A stretch of 15,759 nucleotides of DNA from Methanomicrobium sp. (GTDB lineage Archaea; Halobacteriota; Methanomicrobia; Methanomicrobiales; Methanomicrobiaceae), in contig JAFZMT010000112.1 of the NCBI GenBank assembly GCA_017553245.1, forward strand, positions 1 through 15,759, written 5' to 3'. A model generated the notes under the pieces. That model did no database searches and was not told the origin of the DNA. It saw only the letters and a program-made list of their open reading frames with translations. Shown here piece by piece: positions 1 to 6,740 of this stretch. A program made the translations under genes and the position numbers. Every line of letters begins with the position of its first letter. Position 1 is the first letter of the stretch.

Positions 1-661
1 CGCAGATAACGGAGCGCGCCGCCAGATCGCGGTCTTTTGTCTTAAGGTATGTCATGAAGTCCTCCTTGACGAACCCGGGACCTGCGATGACGATTTCGGC
101 AGTCGTCTGTGCGAGCGTCTCAAGAATTTCTTCAAAGAATGCCTGCTTTGTATTCAGACCTTCGCGTTTGCCGCTTCCGGCGATTATCGACCGCACGAAC
201 TCGGGACCGAACTGCCTGATTCTGTATATTTCGCACTCTCCCTCCTCGATAGCGGCAACGTGAATTGTCCCCGCCGTTGACGCTTTTATCGCCCTGTCAA
301 GGCGTTCGAGGTCTATCGCCGACCAGTAACGTATTATCGATATCTCATGCCCCGCTTCAAGGTTTATGGTGTGATAAAAACCCATGTCGGGACCGTATTC
401 GATGACCCCCGAGACACGAAGGCGGTTGGCGTTGTCGTGGAACTCGACCTTCTCGACCCTGATTCCGAGCCGCACGAGTTTCTTCTCGGTCTTTTCCGGT
501 CGCGCTTTATCCGTCGCATTGTCTATGCTTCGGAAGGTCATGGCATAAACCGTGTTCCCGGGCGAGATCAGGTGCTCCAGATGCCACAGATCATCGGTGT
601 TCTCGGGAAAACACTTTATCTCGCCGAAGGATTTTTTAAGTTCGCCGAATTCCGCTTTCAT
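1..661 (-). CDS. pelA: Pelota (aPelota/Dom34), N-terminal two thirds, cut by window edge
   Basis: Ribosome rescue factor, an eRF1 paralogue that enters the empty A site of stalled ribosomes and, with ABCE1, splits the subunits. I translated the minus strand from the ATG at 661: it begins MKAEFGELKKSFGEIKCFPE, followed by DDLWHLEHLISPGNTV, the typical start of the Sm-like N-terminal domain. Further on are the segment around RLRVSGVIE and the start of the RNase H-like central domain (GPGFVKEDF). About 220 codons are present of a usual 340-350; the C-terminal domain lies beyond position 1. The ATG is 4 bases after the rqcH stop, so the two genes are probably co-transcribed and translationally coupled. 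No catalytic nuclease residue can be judged from this part. The family call is secure. Confidence 0.93.
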   Translation of the reverse strand, partial: MKAEFGELKKSFGEIKCFPENTDDLWHLEHLISPGNTVYAMTFRSIDNATDKARPEKTEKKLVRLGIRVEKVEFHDNANRLRVSGVIEYGPDMGFYHTINLEAGHEISIIRYWSAIDLERLDRAIKASTAGTIHVAAIEEGECEIYRIRQFGPEFVRSIIAGSGKREGLNTKQAFFEEILETLAQTTAEIVIAGPGFVKEDFMTYLKTKDRDLAARSVIC

Positions 662-665
662 ATTA

Positions 666-2624
666 TCAGTCCCTGCTCTTATCTATCCGTACCTGCTCAA
701 TGATATCCGAGCCGCCCGGGGGCACGAATGCCGCGACCGTCTCGGTGTTGAGGACATTCTTGAGACTCTTCTGTTCCTCTTCGGGTATCATGCCCTTAAG
801 CGCCTTCAATACCTTCTTTGCCGCATCATTCGGCTCGTATCGACCCGGCTGAAGAGTCACGCAATACTTTGCGCGTGCCTTTATTGCCGTTATCGGACCG
901 CCGATGACGGCGACTGCCGGCTCATACTGAAGACCTATTGCAATACCTGCGGCAACGTCCCTGAAGTATCTTCTCTCTCCGCGTATGACAAAAGCGCCTC
1001 TTGCCACAAACTCGCCGGACTCCGCGGTCTTTGAGACCTGCGTGCGCTCTGCGGCATAGACGTCGCCGGTGAAGTGACCGTTCTTCCAGACATTCGAGTA
1101 TGAGAGTGCGAACTGTGTCACCTCATCCCAGCACTGCGTCTCGCCCTTGACGATGACAACGCTGCCGCCGTGCACATCCGCGTGGACGAAAATGTCGTTG
1201 CCCTGAAGGTATTTCTTGACAATCTCCTCGTTTGTGCCGGCATCGCGTCCGCCGATGACCAGAACGCCGTCGGAGGTGTAGAACCACCTGTATTTGTGAT
1301 ACCATTTCGGTTTGAGCAGGGAAAAGCCCTCTTTCTTTTCCTTCTTCTCCGGCTTACCTTCGGGGACGACAAAGCGTTCCATCGCCTTCTCCGCGCCCGT
1401 CTTCTTCTTTTTGTATTTCTTTATCTCGGAGTAGTAGCGGTCGGCGTTCTGCTCAATAGTCTCGCGGATATACAGCCTGACCGTGCTGCCGTCTATGAGG
1501 AGATCGACCGATGCCGTATCGGGATATATTTTTTTGACGGTCTTTGCAATCGGCATGTCGCTGCTTTTGAGAATCTTCTCAATCTCCTGCCATGACCTCT
1601 GTTTTGAGGCGGCGTCCAGAGCGGCGATAGCCTCCGATATCTGTCCGTAGTTGGCGTAGATTGTATCTACTTTCGACTGATTCTCGGCGATCTTCCTGTC
1701 AAAGCCTTTGATTGCGTTCTGTTGCCTTATGCGGATGATCTCCGCTTTTGTGAGTTTTGGCTTTGCGGATTCCTTCTCCGTGGTCTTCGGCAACGGGTAG
1801 TATGCTTCGAGTGCTTTGTTGTAGGAGTCAAATTCGGTTACCGCGGTGTCGCCCGCAAACAGGAAGGGGCAGCATCCCTTCTCTTTGGCGATTACGGGTT
1901 TTCGTCTCTCCTGCGCACGCGAGAGTATCTCAAGGAATGCCGCGTGAATCTTCTCAGCCGCATCCGCGTTCCCTTCGGCAGTCTGCGCCATCCCGTGTGC
2001 GGGCGCGTTCTTGTCGATACCCGCGATTGCACAGAGTTCTTCGGCATAATCGCCGCCGAGGTGCATGTCCGCGGCAAGAGTCCTTACGACATCCTTATCG
2101 GACTGTTCAAGAAGTCCCTGAATATATGCTGGCGTAATTTCGTCAAGCGCCGCTCCGGTAAACCCGTATTTCTCGTGCGGCAGTATCTTCCTGTCCTTGA
2201 AGGTGTGATTTTTCAGCGGATTGATTATGATATAGTCCTCGTCGCAGAGGATTGCGTTGCCGTCATCGAAGAACTCAAAGATGAGGTGGTATTGTCTCTC
2301 GGACTTTCCTATCGTAAAGTCGATGATTCTCTGAATACCGTACTGGCTGATGTCCAGAACCCTTCCGCCCTGAATGTATTTTCTCAGAAACATCGAGTAG
2401 CCCGACGGATTTTTGGGTGCGTCCATAAGCGCCTCCGAGATATGGGCGCGCCTTGCGCACTCGGCTATAAAGTTGTATTTCTGGCGCTCCTCACCGTTCA
2501 ATCTGAAGCCGAAGGTATCGATATTATACTGGTAAATCTTCCCAATCCATAAAGGAAGGCAGGATTTCAGTTCAAAGAGCATGGCTGTAAAATCTATGCC
2601 GCTCATTCCTTTTTGTGTCGCCAT
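666..2624 (-). CDS. rqcH: Archaeal RqcH/NEMF-type ribosome quality control protein
   Basis: RqcH/Rqc2/NEMF proteins bind the large subunit carrying a stalled peptidyl-tRNA and, in bacteria and eukaryotes, direct C-terminal tailing. From ATG 2624 the protein has 652 residues. NFACT-N spans about 7-155 (GYSMFLRKYIQGGRV near 75-89), then a helical HhH-like part (about 160-205), a long coiled coil (about 290-415, lysine-rich near its end), and NFACT-R about 438-550 (RWFYTSDGVLVIGGRDAGTN at 446-465, then DIFVHADVHGG). The C-terminus FVPPGGSDIIE fits archaeal members. At the position of the tRNA-binding DR pair of Bacillus RqcH (D97 R98) this protein has Q98 R99. The frame stays open upstream to 2861, but that part overlaps the divergent gene and is not family-like. 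A TATA-like element touches ATG 2624, so ATG 2606 (MSGIDFTAM) is a real alternative start. Confidence 0.92.
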   Translation of the reverse strand: MATQKGMSGIDFTAMLFELKSCLPLWIGKIYQYNIDTFGFRLNGEERQKYNFIAECARRAHISEALMDAPKNPSGYSMFLRKYIQGGRVLDISQYGIQRIIDFTIGKSERQYHLIFEFFDDGNAILCDEDYIIINPLKNHTFKDRKILPHEKYGFTGAALDEITPAYIQGLLEQSDKDVVRTLAADMHLGGDYAEELCAIAGIDKNAPAHGMAQTAEGNADAAEKIHAAFLEILSRAQERRKPVIAKEKGCCPFLFAGDTAVTEFDSYNKALEAYYPLPKTTEKESAKPKLTKAEIIRIRQQNAIKGFDRKIAENQSKVDTIYANYGQISEAIAALDAASKQRSWQEIEKILKSSDMPIAKTVKKIYPDTASVDLLIDGSTVRLYIRETIEQNADRYYSEIKKYKKKKTGAEKAMERFVVPEGKPEKKEKKEGFSLLKPKWYHKYRWFYTSDGVLVIGGRDAGTNEEIVKKYLQGNDIFVHADVHGGSVVIVKGETQCWDEVTQFALSYSNVWKNGHFTGDVYAAERTQVSKTAESGEFVARGAFVIRGERRYFRDVAAGIAIGLQYEPAVAVIGGPITAIKARAKYCVTLQPGRYEPNDAAKKVLKALKGMIPEEEQKSLKNVLNTETVAAFVPPGGSDIIEQVRIDKSRD

Positions 2625-2632
2625 TATATACC
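2621..2632. promoter_or_regulatory. TATA-like element shared by divergent rqcH and the small membrane protein gene
   Basis: The sequence ATTATATACC is nearly symmetrical in its TATATA core, so it can be read as a TATA box in either direction. On the plus strand it lies about 35 bases before ATG 2664, which would leave a short leader. On the minus strand it abuts ATG 2624 and lies about 20 bases before ATG 2606, favouring the inner start for rqcH if this box is used. No clear purine-rich BRE is seen on either side. This is inference from spacing. Confidence 0.4.
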
Positions 2633-2663
2633 AAAATAGATATTGTCTGAAAACCAAAAAATA

Positions 2664-3137
2664 ATGACTGGTGCGAAAGTGACGCAAGAACCGAAAAGTG
2701 ATCCGAAACCTGAAGAAGAAAGCGAAGCGCAGACTCAGGAAATCGCAAATACCGATGAGTCGTTGAAAGAAGTCGTGACCCCCGAGGTTGTCGACGATGA
2801 ACCCAAGACCGTGCCGCTTACACGTGCCGAGAAGAATGCCGCTGAGAAGGCAGTCGAACACCGCGAGCGCATGGTGAGAACCGCGGTTGCCTGTTTCTTC
2901 GGTATAATCACGGGCGTCATATCCTATACCCTTATAGGAGATACCACAACGCCGCTCGGAGAGTCACGCGCAATTCTCGGATTGCTTCTGCTTCTCGCAG
3001 GAATAGTATTTCAGAAACACATGTTCATACTGCTTAAGATAGATTACACGAAGCTCGGTGCAAAAGACTGGTTCTATCAGGCTTTCATGACCTTTGCGTT
3101 CTGGTTCATATCATGGACCATCCTGCTGACTCTCTGA
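2664..3137 (+). CDS. Small three-helix membrane protein, possibly archaeal EMC6-like
   Basis: 157 residues from ATG 2664; an in-frame TTG at 2643 would add seven. The first 50 residues are acidic, proline-containing and probably disordered. A charged stretch (about 53-70) precedes three predicted membrane helices: about 71-91, 103-124 and 138-156. The third contains KDWFYQAFMTFAFWFISW. A charged cytosolic N-terminus followed by three short helices is the architecture of EMC6, the small subunit of the ER membrane protein complex, and of archaeal EMC6-like proteins thought to work with the Get1/EMC3-type insertase DUF106. I recognise the resemblance from layout and the third-helix pattern, not from an alignment, so the function is tentative. 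It is divergent from rqcH and lies about 110 bases before ABCE1, so it may be co-transcribed with ABCE1. Confidence 0.8.
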   Translation: MTGAKVTQEPKSDPKPEEESEAQTQEIANTDESLKEVVTPEVVDDEPKTVPLTRAEKNAAEKAVEHRERMVRTAVACFFGIITGVISYTLIGDTTTPLGESRAILGLLLLLAGIVFQKHMFILLKIDYTKLGAKDWFYQAFMTFAFWFISWTILLTL

Positions 3138-3161
3138 GCCGCAGGTGAATAAAACAATATT

Positions 3162-3234
3162 TTGACGGTAAATTTCGATAAAGCAAATTCTGATACGGTA
3201 AATTTTGAAACAGTAATTTGATACGGTAAATTCG
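3162..3234 (+). repeat. Five tandem 13-15 base repeats in the leader of ABCE1
   Basis: Read in phase, the units start at 3162 (TTGACGGTAAATTTC), 3177 (GATAAAGCAAATTCT), 3192 (GATACGGTAAATTTT), 3207 (GAAACAGTAATTT) and 3220 (GATACGGTAAATTCG). The consensus is GATACGGTAAATTTT; units 2 and 4 are the most degenerate. The last unit runs straight into the GGAGAG ribosome binding site (3234-3239). No reading frame across the repeats belongs to a neighbouring gene. The regular spacing suggests stacked protein binding sites or a repeated leader RNA element, but the function is unknown. Confidence 0.8.
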
Positions 3235-3245
3235 GAGAGATCATC

Positions 3246-5036
3246 ATGGTTTTGCGTATAGCTGTTGTTCATAAAGACAGATGTCATTCCAAGAAATGCG
3301 GCAAAGAATGTATAGTCTACTGCCCGCGTGTAAGGACAGGAGATGAGACCGTTACAATCGGCGATGACGGAAGAGCGGTCATCTCCGAAGAGATGTGCGT
3401 GGGATGCGGTATCTGCGTCAAGAAATGCGCGTTCGGTGCCCTTGATATCGTCACGCTCCCGCAGGAACTTGACTGCCCGACTCACAGATACGGTGTCAAT
3501 GCCTTTGCCCTCTACGGCATGGCTGTGCCGACCGAAGGCAAGGTTACGGGTCTTTTAGGTCCCAACGGTGTCGGAAAGAGTACCACGGTAAGCATACTCT
3601 CGGGTCAGCTGATTCCCAATCTCGGCAATGTCGGGGAGGATTACAAAGCGTCGTGGGATGCCGTCTTAAAAGAGTATGCGGGAACCGAACTCCACGACTA
3701 CCTTGAACTCGTCTCAAAGGGCAATGTGAAGACCGCGGTCAAGCCGCAGTATATCGATTTCATACCGAAGGTCTTCAAGGGTAAGGTAGCCGATCTCCTA
3801 AAGTCCACGGACGAGCGCGGAAAACTCGATGAGTATATCCGCGAACTTAAACTCGAGTCCATTCTCGACCGCGACATCACGACAATCTCCGGCGGAGAAC
3901 TTCAGCGTGTGGCAATAACGGCGTGCCTCAGCCGAAAGGCGGATTTCTACTTCCTCGATGAGGTAACCCCCTACCTCGATATCTATCAGAGGATGGCGAC
4001 GGCGAAACTCATCCGCGAGATTGCGGCTGAAAAACCCGTCATGATTGTCGAGCATGACCTTGCGATTCTCGATATGCTTGCCGATAACGTCCATATCGCC
4101 TACGGAAAACCCTCGGTATTCGGCATTATCACGCGCCCGAAGGGTGTGCGCATAGGTATCAATCAGTATCTCTCGGGATTCCTTAACGAAGAGAATGTTA
4201 GATTCCGCGATACCGCCGTCGAGTTTGAGACCCGCGCCCATGAGGGTGTAACCGACCGCGAGACGCTTATCGAGTTTCCGCCGTTTGAGAAGCGCTACGG
4301 CGAGTCCTTCCGGATGAAGGTTAAGGGCGGCGCAATCAAGTCGGGTGAGGTTCTCGGAATCGTCGGTGCAAACGGTATCGGAAAGAGTACTTTTGCAAAG
4401 ATGCTTGCCGGCGTCGAAGAACCCGATACGGGTAAGCTGCCGCGGACGGTCACGGTATCCTTCAAGCCGCAGTACATCAAGACCGACTCCACCGATACGG
4501 TAGAGTTCCTTCTCAGACGCACGACAAGCAGGTTTGATTCCTCGTACTTCCAGCATGAGATACTTGAACCGCTTATGCTCGAACCCATCCTTCAGTCGCA
4601 GGTAAACACCCTCTCCGGCGGAGAACTTCAGCGTGTGGCAATCGCCCTCTGCCTTGCCAAGGAGGCTGAGCTGTATATCCTCGATGAGCCGAGTGCGCAC
4701 CTCGATGTCGAGCAGCGTGTAAACCTCGCACGTGTCTTAAGGAGACATGCCGAGAGCACGGGTTCGGGCGTCCTTGTCATAGACCACGACGTCTATGTAA
4801 TCGATATGATAAGCGAGAGGCTTCTGGTCTTCGACGGCAAACCGGGCGTTGAGGGTACGGCTGTGGGACCCTTTGACATGCAGACCGGCATGAACTACTT
4901 CCTTAAGGAGCTTGACGTCACTTTCAGGCGCGATGCCAACTGCGGCAGACCGAGGATCAATAAGCCCGGCAGTTATCTCGACCGCGAACAGCGTGCGTCG
5001 GGCAACTACTACTACGCCGATATAAGCAAGGCGTAA
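3246..5036 (+). CDS. abcE1: ABCE1 / RNase L inhibitor homologue, ribosome recycling ATPase
   Basis: Iron-sulfur ABC ATPase that splits ribosomes together with aRF1 or Pelota. The 596 residues match the usual length. All eight Fe-S cysteines are present: C13, C18, C22, C26 and C51, C54, C57, C61. NBD1 has Walker A GPNGVGKST (105-113), signature ISGGELQR (about 214-221), Walker B aspartate D238 with E239, and H270. NBD2 has GANGIGKST (374-382), LSGGELQR (456-463), D480 E481 and H514. The NBD1 Walker B/D-loop reads DEVTPYLD where most family members have DEPSSYLD; NBD2 keeps DEPSAHLD. ATG 3246 follows GGAGAG at 3234-3239, a good Shine-Dalgarno sequence. The extreme C-terminus is tyrosine-rich. 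Identification is certain; the leader repeats upstream suggest specific regulation. Confidence 0.98.
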   Translation: MVLRIAVVHKDRCHSKKCGKECIVYCPRVRTGDETVTIGDDGRAVISEEMCVGCGICVKKCAFGALDIVTLPQELDCPTHRYGVNAFALYGMAVPTEGKVTGLLGPNGVGKSTTVSILSGQLIPNLGNVGEDYKASWDAVLKEYAGTELHDYLELVSKGNVKTAVKPQYIDFIPKVFKGKVADLLKSTDERGKLDEYIRELKLESILDRDITTISGGELQRVAITACLSRKADFYFLDEVTPYLDIYQRMATAKLIREIAAEKPVMIVEHDLAILDMLADNVHIAYGKPSVFGIITRPKGVRIGINQYLSGFLNEENVRFRDTAVEFETRAHEGVTDRETLIEFPPFEKRYGESFRMKVKGGAIKSGEVLGIVGANGIGKSTFAKMLAGVEEPDTGKLPRTVTVSFKPQYIKTDSTDTVEFLLRRTTSRFDSSYFQHEILEPLMLEPILQSQVNTLSGGELQRVAIALCLAKEAELYILDEPSAHLDVEQRVNLARVLRRHAESTGSGVLVIDHDVYVIDMISERLLVFDGKPGVEGTAVGPFDMQTGMNYFLKELDVTFRRDANCGRPRINKPGSYLDREQRASGNYYYADISKA

Positions 5037-5055
5037 CCATAAGCAAGGCGTAACC
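5022..5055 (+). repeat. Perfect 17-base tandem duplication across the ABCE1 stop codon
   Basis: ATAAGCAAGGCGTAACC occurs at 5022-5038 and again, without a gap, at 5039-5055. The first copy encodes the last residues (ISKA) and the stop; the second is out of frame by two bases and lies in the 3' untranslated region. It looks like a recent replication-slippage duplication. Confidence 0.9.
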
Positions 5056-5097
5056 TGCCCCTTACCTGCCGGGGACCTGCCTTACGGCAAAAAAAGA

Positions 5098-5171
5098 TTT
5101 TTTTTTCAAATTTTGTATATTTTTAAAAATTTTAAAATTTTGAATTATCTTAAAAATTTGAAATTTTTTTT
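5098..5171. terminator. AT-rich terminator region between convergent ABCE1 and the che operon
   Basis: The gap 5037-5181 holds a nine-T run (5098-5106). An 11-bp perfect inverted repeat follows: TTTCAAATTTT at 5104-5114 pairs with AAAATTTGAAA at 5153-5163, and an eight-T run comes next (5164-5171) on the plus strand. On the minus strand the A run at 5089-5095 reads as seven T after the propeller gene. T-rich tracts terminate archaeal transcription, so this probably stops both convergent transcripts. The efficiency cannot be judged from sequence. Confidence 0.6.
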
Positions 5172-5181
5172 CAATTCATAC

Positions 5182-6246
5182 TCACGCGGTCGGGAGTTCT
5201 ATTGCCGAGACCGCCTTATAGGTATCTTCGTCATAGTAATAGCCGACAAGGTACTTGTTCACATACCACCAGCGGTTGTTCTTATCGACAAAGACCTTCT
5301 TAATCTCTTCGAGAACCGTCTCCTTATGGGTCAGCCTCTTTACGATTGCATTGTCTTTCACACCGAAAACTCCCAGATTTGTCGCAATGACAAGGGTATT
5401 GTCGGGAGCCACCGCAAGATCGTTTATCCTTACGGCTTCGCTGTCAAGCTGACTGACCTTAAGGACAGGTGTAACCGTATCGGACTTCGGCTCGTAGAAT
5501 ACGATGGCATCGTTGTTGAAGAAGTATACTCCGCCGTGAGCGCCTGACCTTACATGAGTCATGTCCGATTTCAGATACGGACTTACGATATCGTCAAAGT
5601 AGGGGTAGTCGGGAGAATCGGGACGCATAACGTGGTGATGCGGTTCGCCGTCGGCGATGTAATACTGATTGGACGTGACCACAAGACTGCCGGATGCGTA
5701 GTCAACCGCCATATCGTAAACTCTGGTCGCATCTCCGAGACCCGATTCATACGGCGGCAGCCAGATCCATTCGCCGTTCTGGTAGCAGCATACGCCCATC
5801 TCGCCGATAGCGATCCACATCTGATCGCCTATCCTCTGAAGGTCGTTTACCGCGTATGACGGTATTATTCTCTGATCGTAGGAATAAGTAAGCGGTTGGG
5901 TATAGCCGTCATAGATCTGGAGTGCACCGCCGTATCCAAGCCAGAGATTGTTGTAGATATCGTATTCCACACAGAATACATAGTTGTCATAGGGAATGCC
6001 GTCAAGGTATCCGATTTTATTGGTTGCTTTGGAGTAATATCGTTTCCATTTGCCGTCTTCGTATACGGAAAGACCGTATCCGGTCGCAAACAGAACCTGA
6101 TCGTTGATTCCGTTGGCAATCTCGTTGACCGAAGTACTGCTTATAGAGTTAACTCCGGGCCAGAAATTGACGTTTTCCGCCGCTGTCGGCGTCACGGAAA
6201 ATGTAATTGAAATTAATAGGAGAATCAGAATTATATGTCTGTACAT
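5182..6246 (-). CDS. Secreted beta-propeller protein at the end of the che operon
   Basis: 354 residues, function unknown. The N-terminus MYRHIILILLLISITFSV followed by TPTAAE is a typical Sec signal sequence, so the rest is probably outside the membrane. The mature part contains about seven degenerate units of 30-45 residues with hydrophobic strands and aromatic turns: around 40-70 (VLFATGYGLSVYEDGKWKRY), 88-120, 131-165 (MWIAIGEMGVCCYQNGEW), 175-207, 228-255, 273-306 (INDLAVAPDNTLVIATNLGV) and 315-345. This pattern resembles the two-component-regulator-type propeller repeats. Its ATG at 6246 lies inside cheD, overlapping it by 16 bases, so expression is probably coupled to CheD. There is no transmembrane anchor after the signal and no kinase or receptor domain. 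A role in sensing or at the cell surface is inferred only from position. Confidence 0.82.
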   Translation of the reverse strand: MYRHIILILLLISITFSVTPTAAENVNFWPGVNSISSTSVNEIANGINDQVLFATGYGLSVYEDGKWKRYYSKATNKIGYLDGIPYDNYVFCVEYDIYNNLWLGYGGALQIYDGYTQPLTYSYDQRIIPSYAVNDLQRIGDQMWIAIGEMGVCCYQNGEWIWLPPYESGLGDATRVYDMAVDYASGSLVVTSNQYYIADGEPHHHVMRPDSPDYPYFDDIVSPYLKSDMTHVRSGAHGGVYFFNNDAIVFYEPKSDTVTPVLKVSQLDSEAVRINDLAVAPDNTLVIATNLGVFGVKDNAIVKRLTHKETVLEEIKKVFVDKNNRWWYVNKYLVGYYYDEDTYKAVSAIELPTA

Positions 6247-6719
6247 GTTCCATCAGCCCGCCTCACGTGAACTGTCGCACTTTCGGAAGGGTTGTATGTG
6301 ATGGAACGTCCGCATGTGCCTCCGACATCTTCGGCAACAAGAACAACATGTACCTTTGCAAGAGCCTCTTTTACCGCCTCGACGTTTCTCTGACCGATAT
6401 CAAGGTTCCCTTTGAACTGCTTGAACATGCTCGAACCTCCGGCGATCTTGGCAATAAGATCTCTCTTATTACTGCCGCTTTCGATGAGCAGGTTATAGAG
6501 TGTCGGTATTGCGGTATCGGCAAATTTACCCGGTCTGTCGGTTCTGCCGTTACTGTCGGGAAGCATCACGTGGGCAACGGCGCCGACATTCTTTCGGTTG
6601 TCATGGATCACCACTGCTACGCATGATCCCAGACCGATTGAGGTAAGCAGCGAACTGTCCATACGGTGTTCGCCGATACCTATGTTAACGCCTTTTTCCG
6701 CCTGTGCTTTGCCGTTCAT
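6231..6719 (-). CDS. cheD: CheD, receptor glutamine deamidase and CheC partner
   Basis: Cytoplasmic chemotaxis protein that deamidates selected glutamines in receptors and binds CheC, raising CheC phosphatase activity. The 162 residues are normal for the family. The nucleophile is C33 in GLGSCV, with the catalytic H50 in AHVMLP, 17 residues on as in Thermotoga CheD. The third catalytic position, T21 in Thermotoga, is S27 here (SIGLGSC), a conservative change. The loop AGGSSMFK (about 93-100) is in the region used for CheC contact. The gene follows cheC by 21 bases and its last 16 bases overlap the propeller gene. No strong Shine-Dalgarno sequence precedes ATG 6719, which fits translational coupling within the operon. 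Confidence 0.95.
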   Translation of the reverse strand: MNGKAQAEKGVNIGIGEHRMDSSLLTSIGLGSCVAVVIHDNRKNVGAVAHVMLPDSNGRTDRPGKFADTAIPTLYNLLIESGSNKRDLIAKIAGGSSMFKQFKGNLDIGQRNVEAVKEALAKVHVVLVAEDVGGTCGRSITYNPSESATVHVRRADGTCTDI

Positions 6720-6740
6720 ATCTGTGAAAAATTACGATTA

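Noticed and set aside
1722..2552. Open frame of 276 codons on the plus strand
   Set aside because: Antisense to rqcH, Arg/Val/Cys-rich, with no family features; the rqcH frame is clearly the coding one.
2625..2861. 79-residue N-terminal extension of RqcH
   Set aside because: It is Phe/Arg-rich, unlike any RqcH N-terminus, and is antisense to the divergent membrane protein gene; family similarity begins near residue 7 from ATG 2624.
3798..4700. Open frame of 300 codons on the minus strand
   Set aside because: Antisense to ABCE1, whose ATPase motifs are unmistakable.
5113..5547. Open frame of 144 codons on the plus strand
   Set aside because: It starts in AT-rich terminator sequence and then runs antisense to the propeller gene, with no domain.
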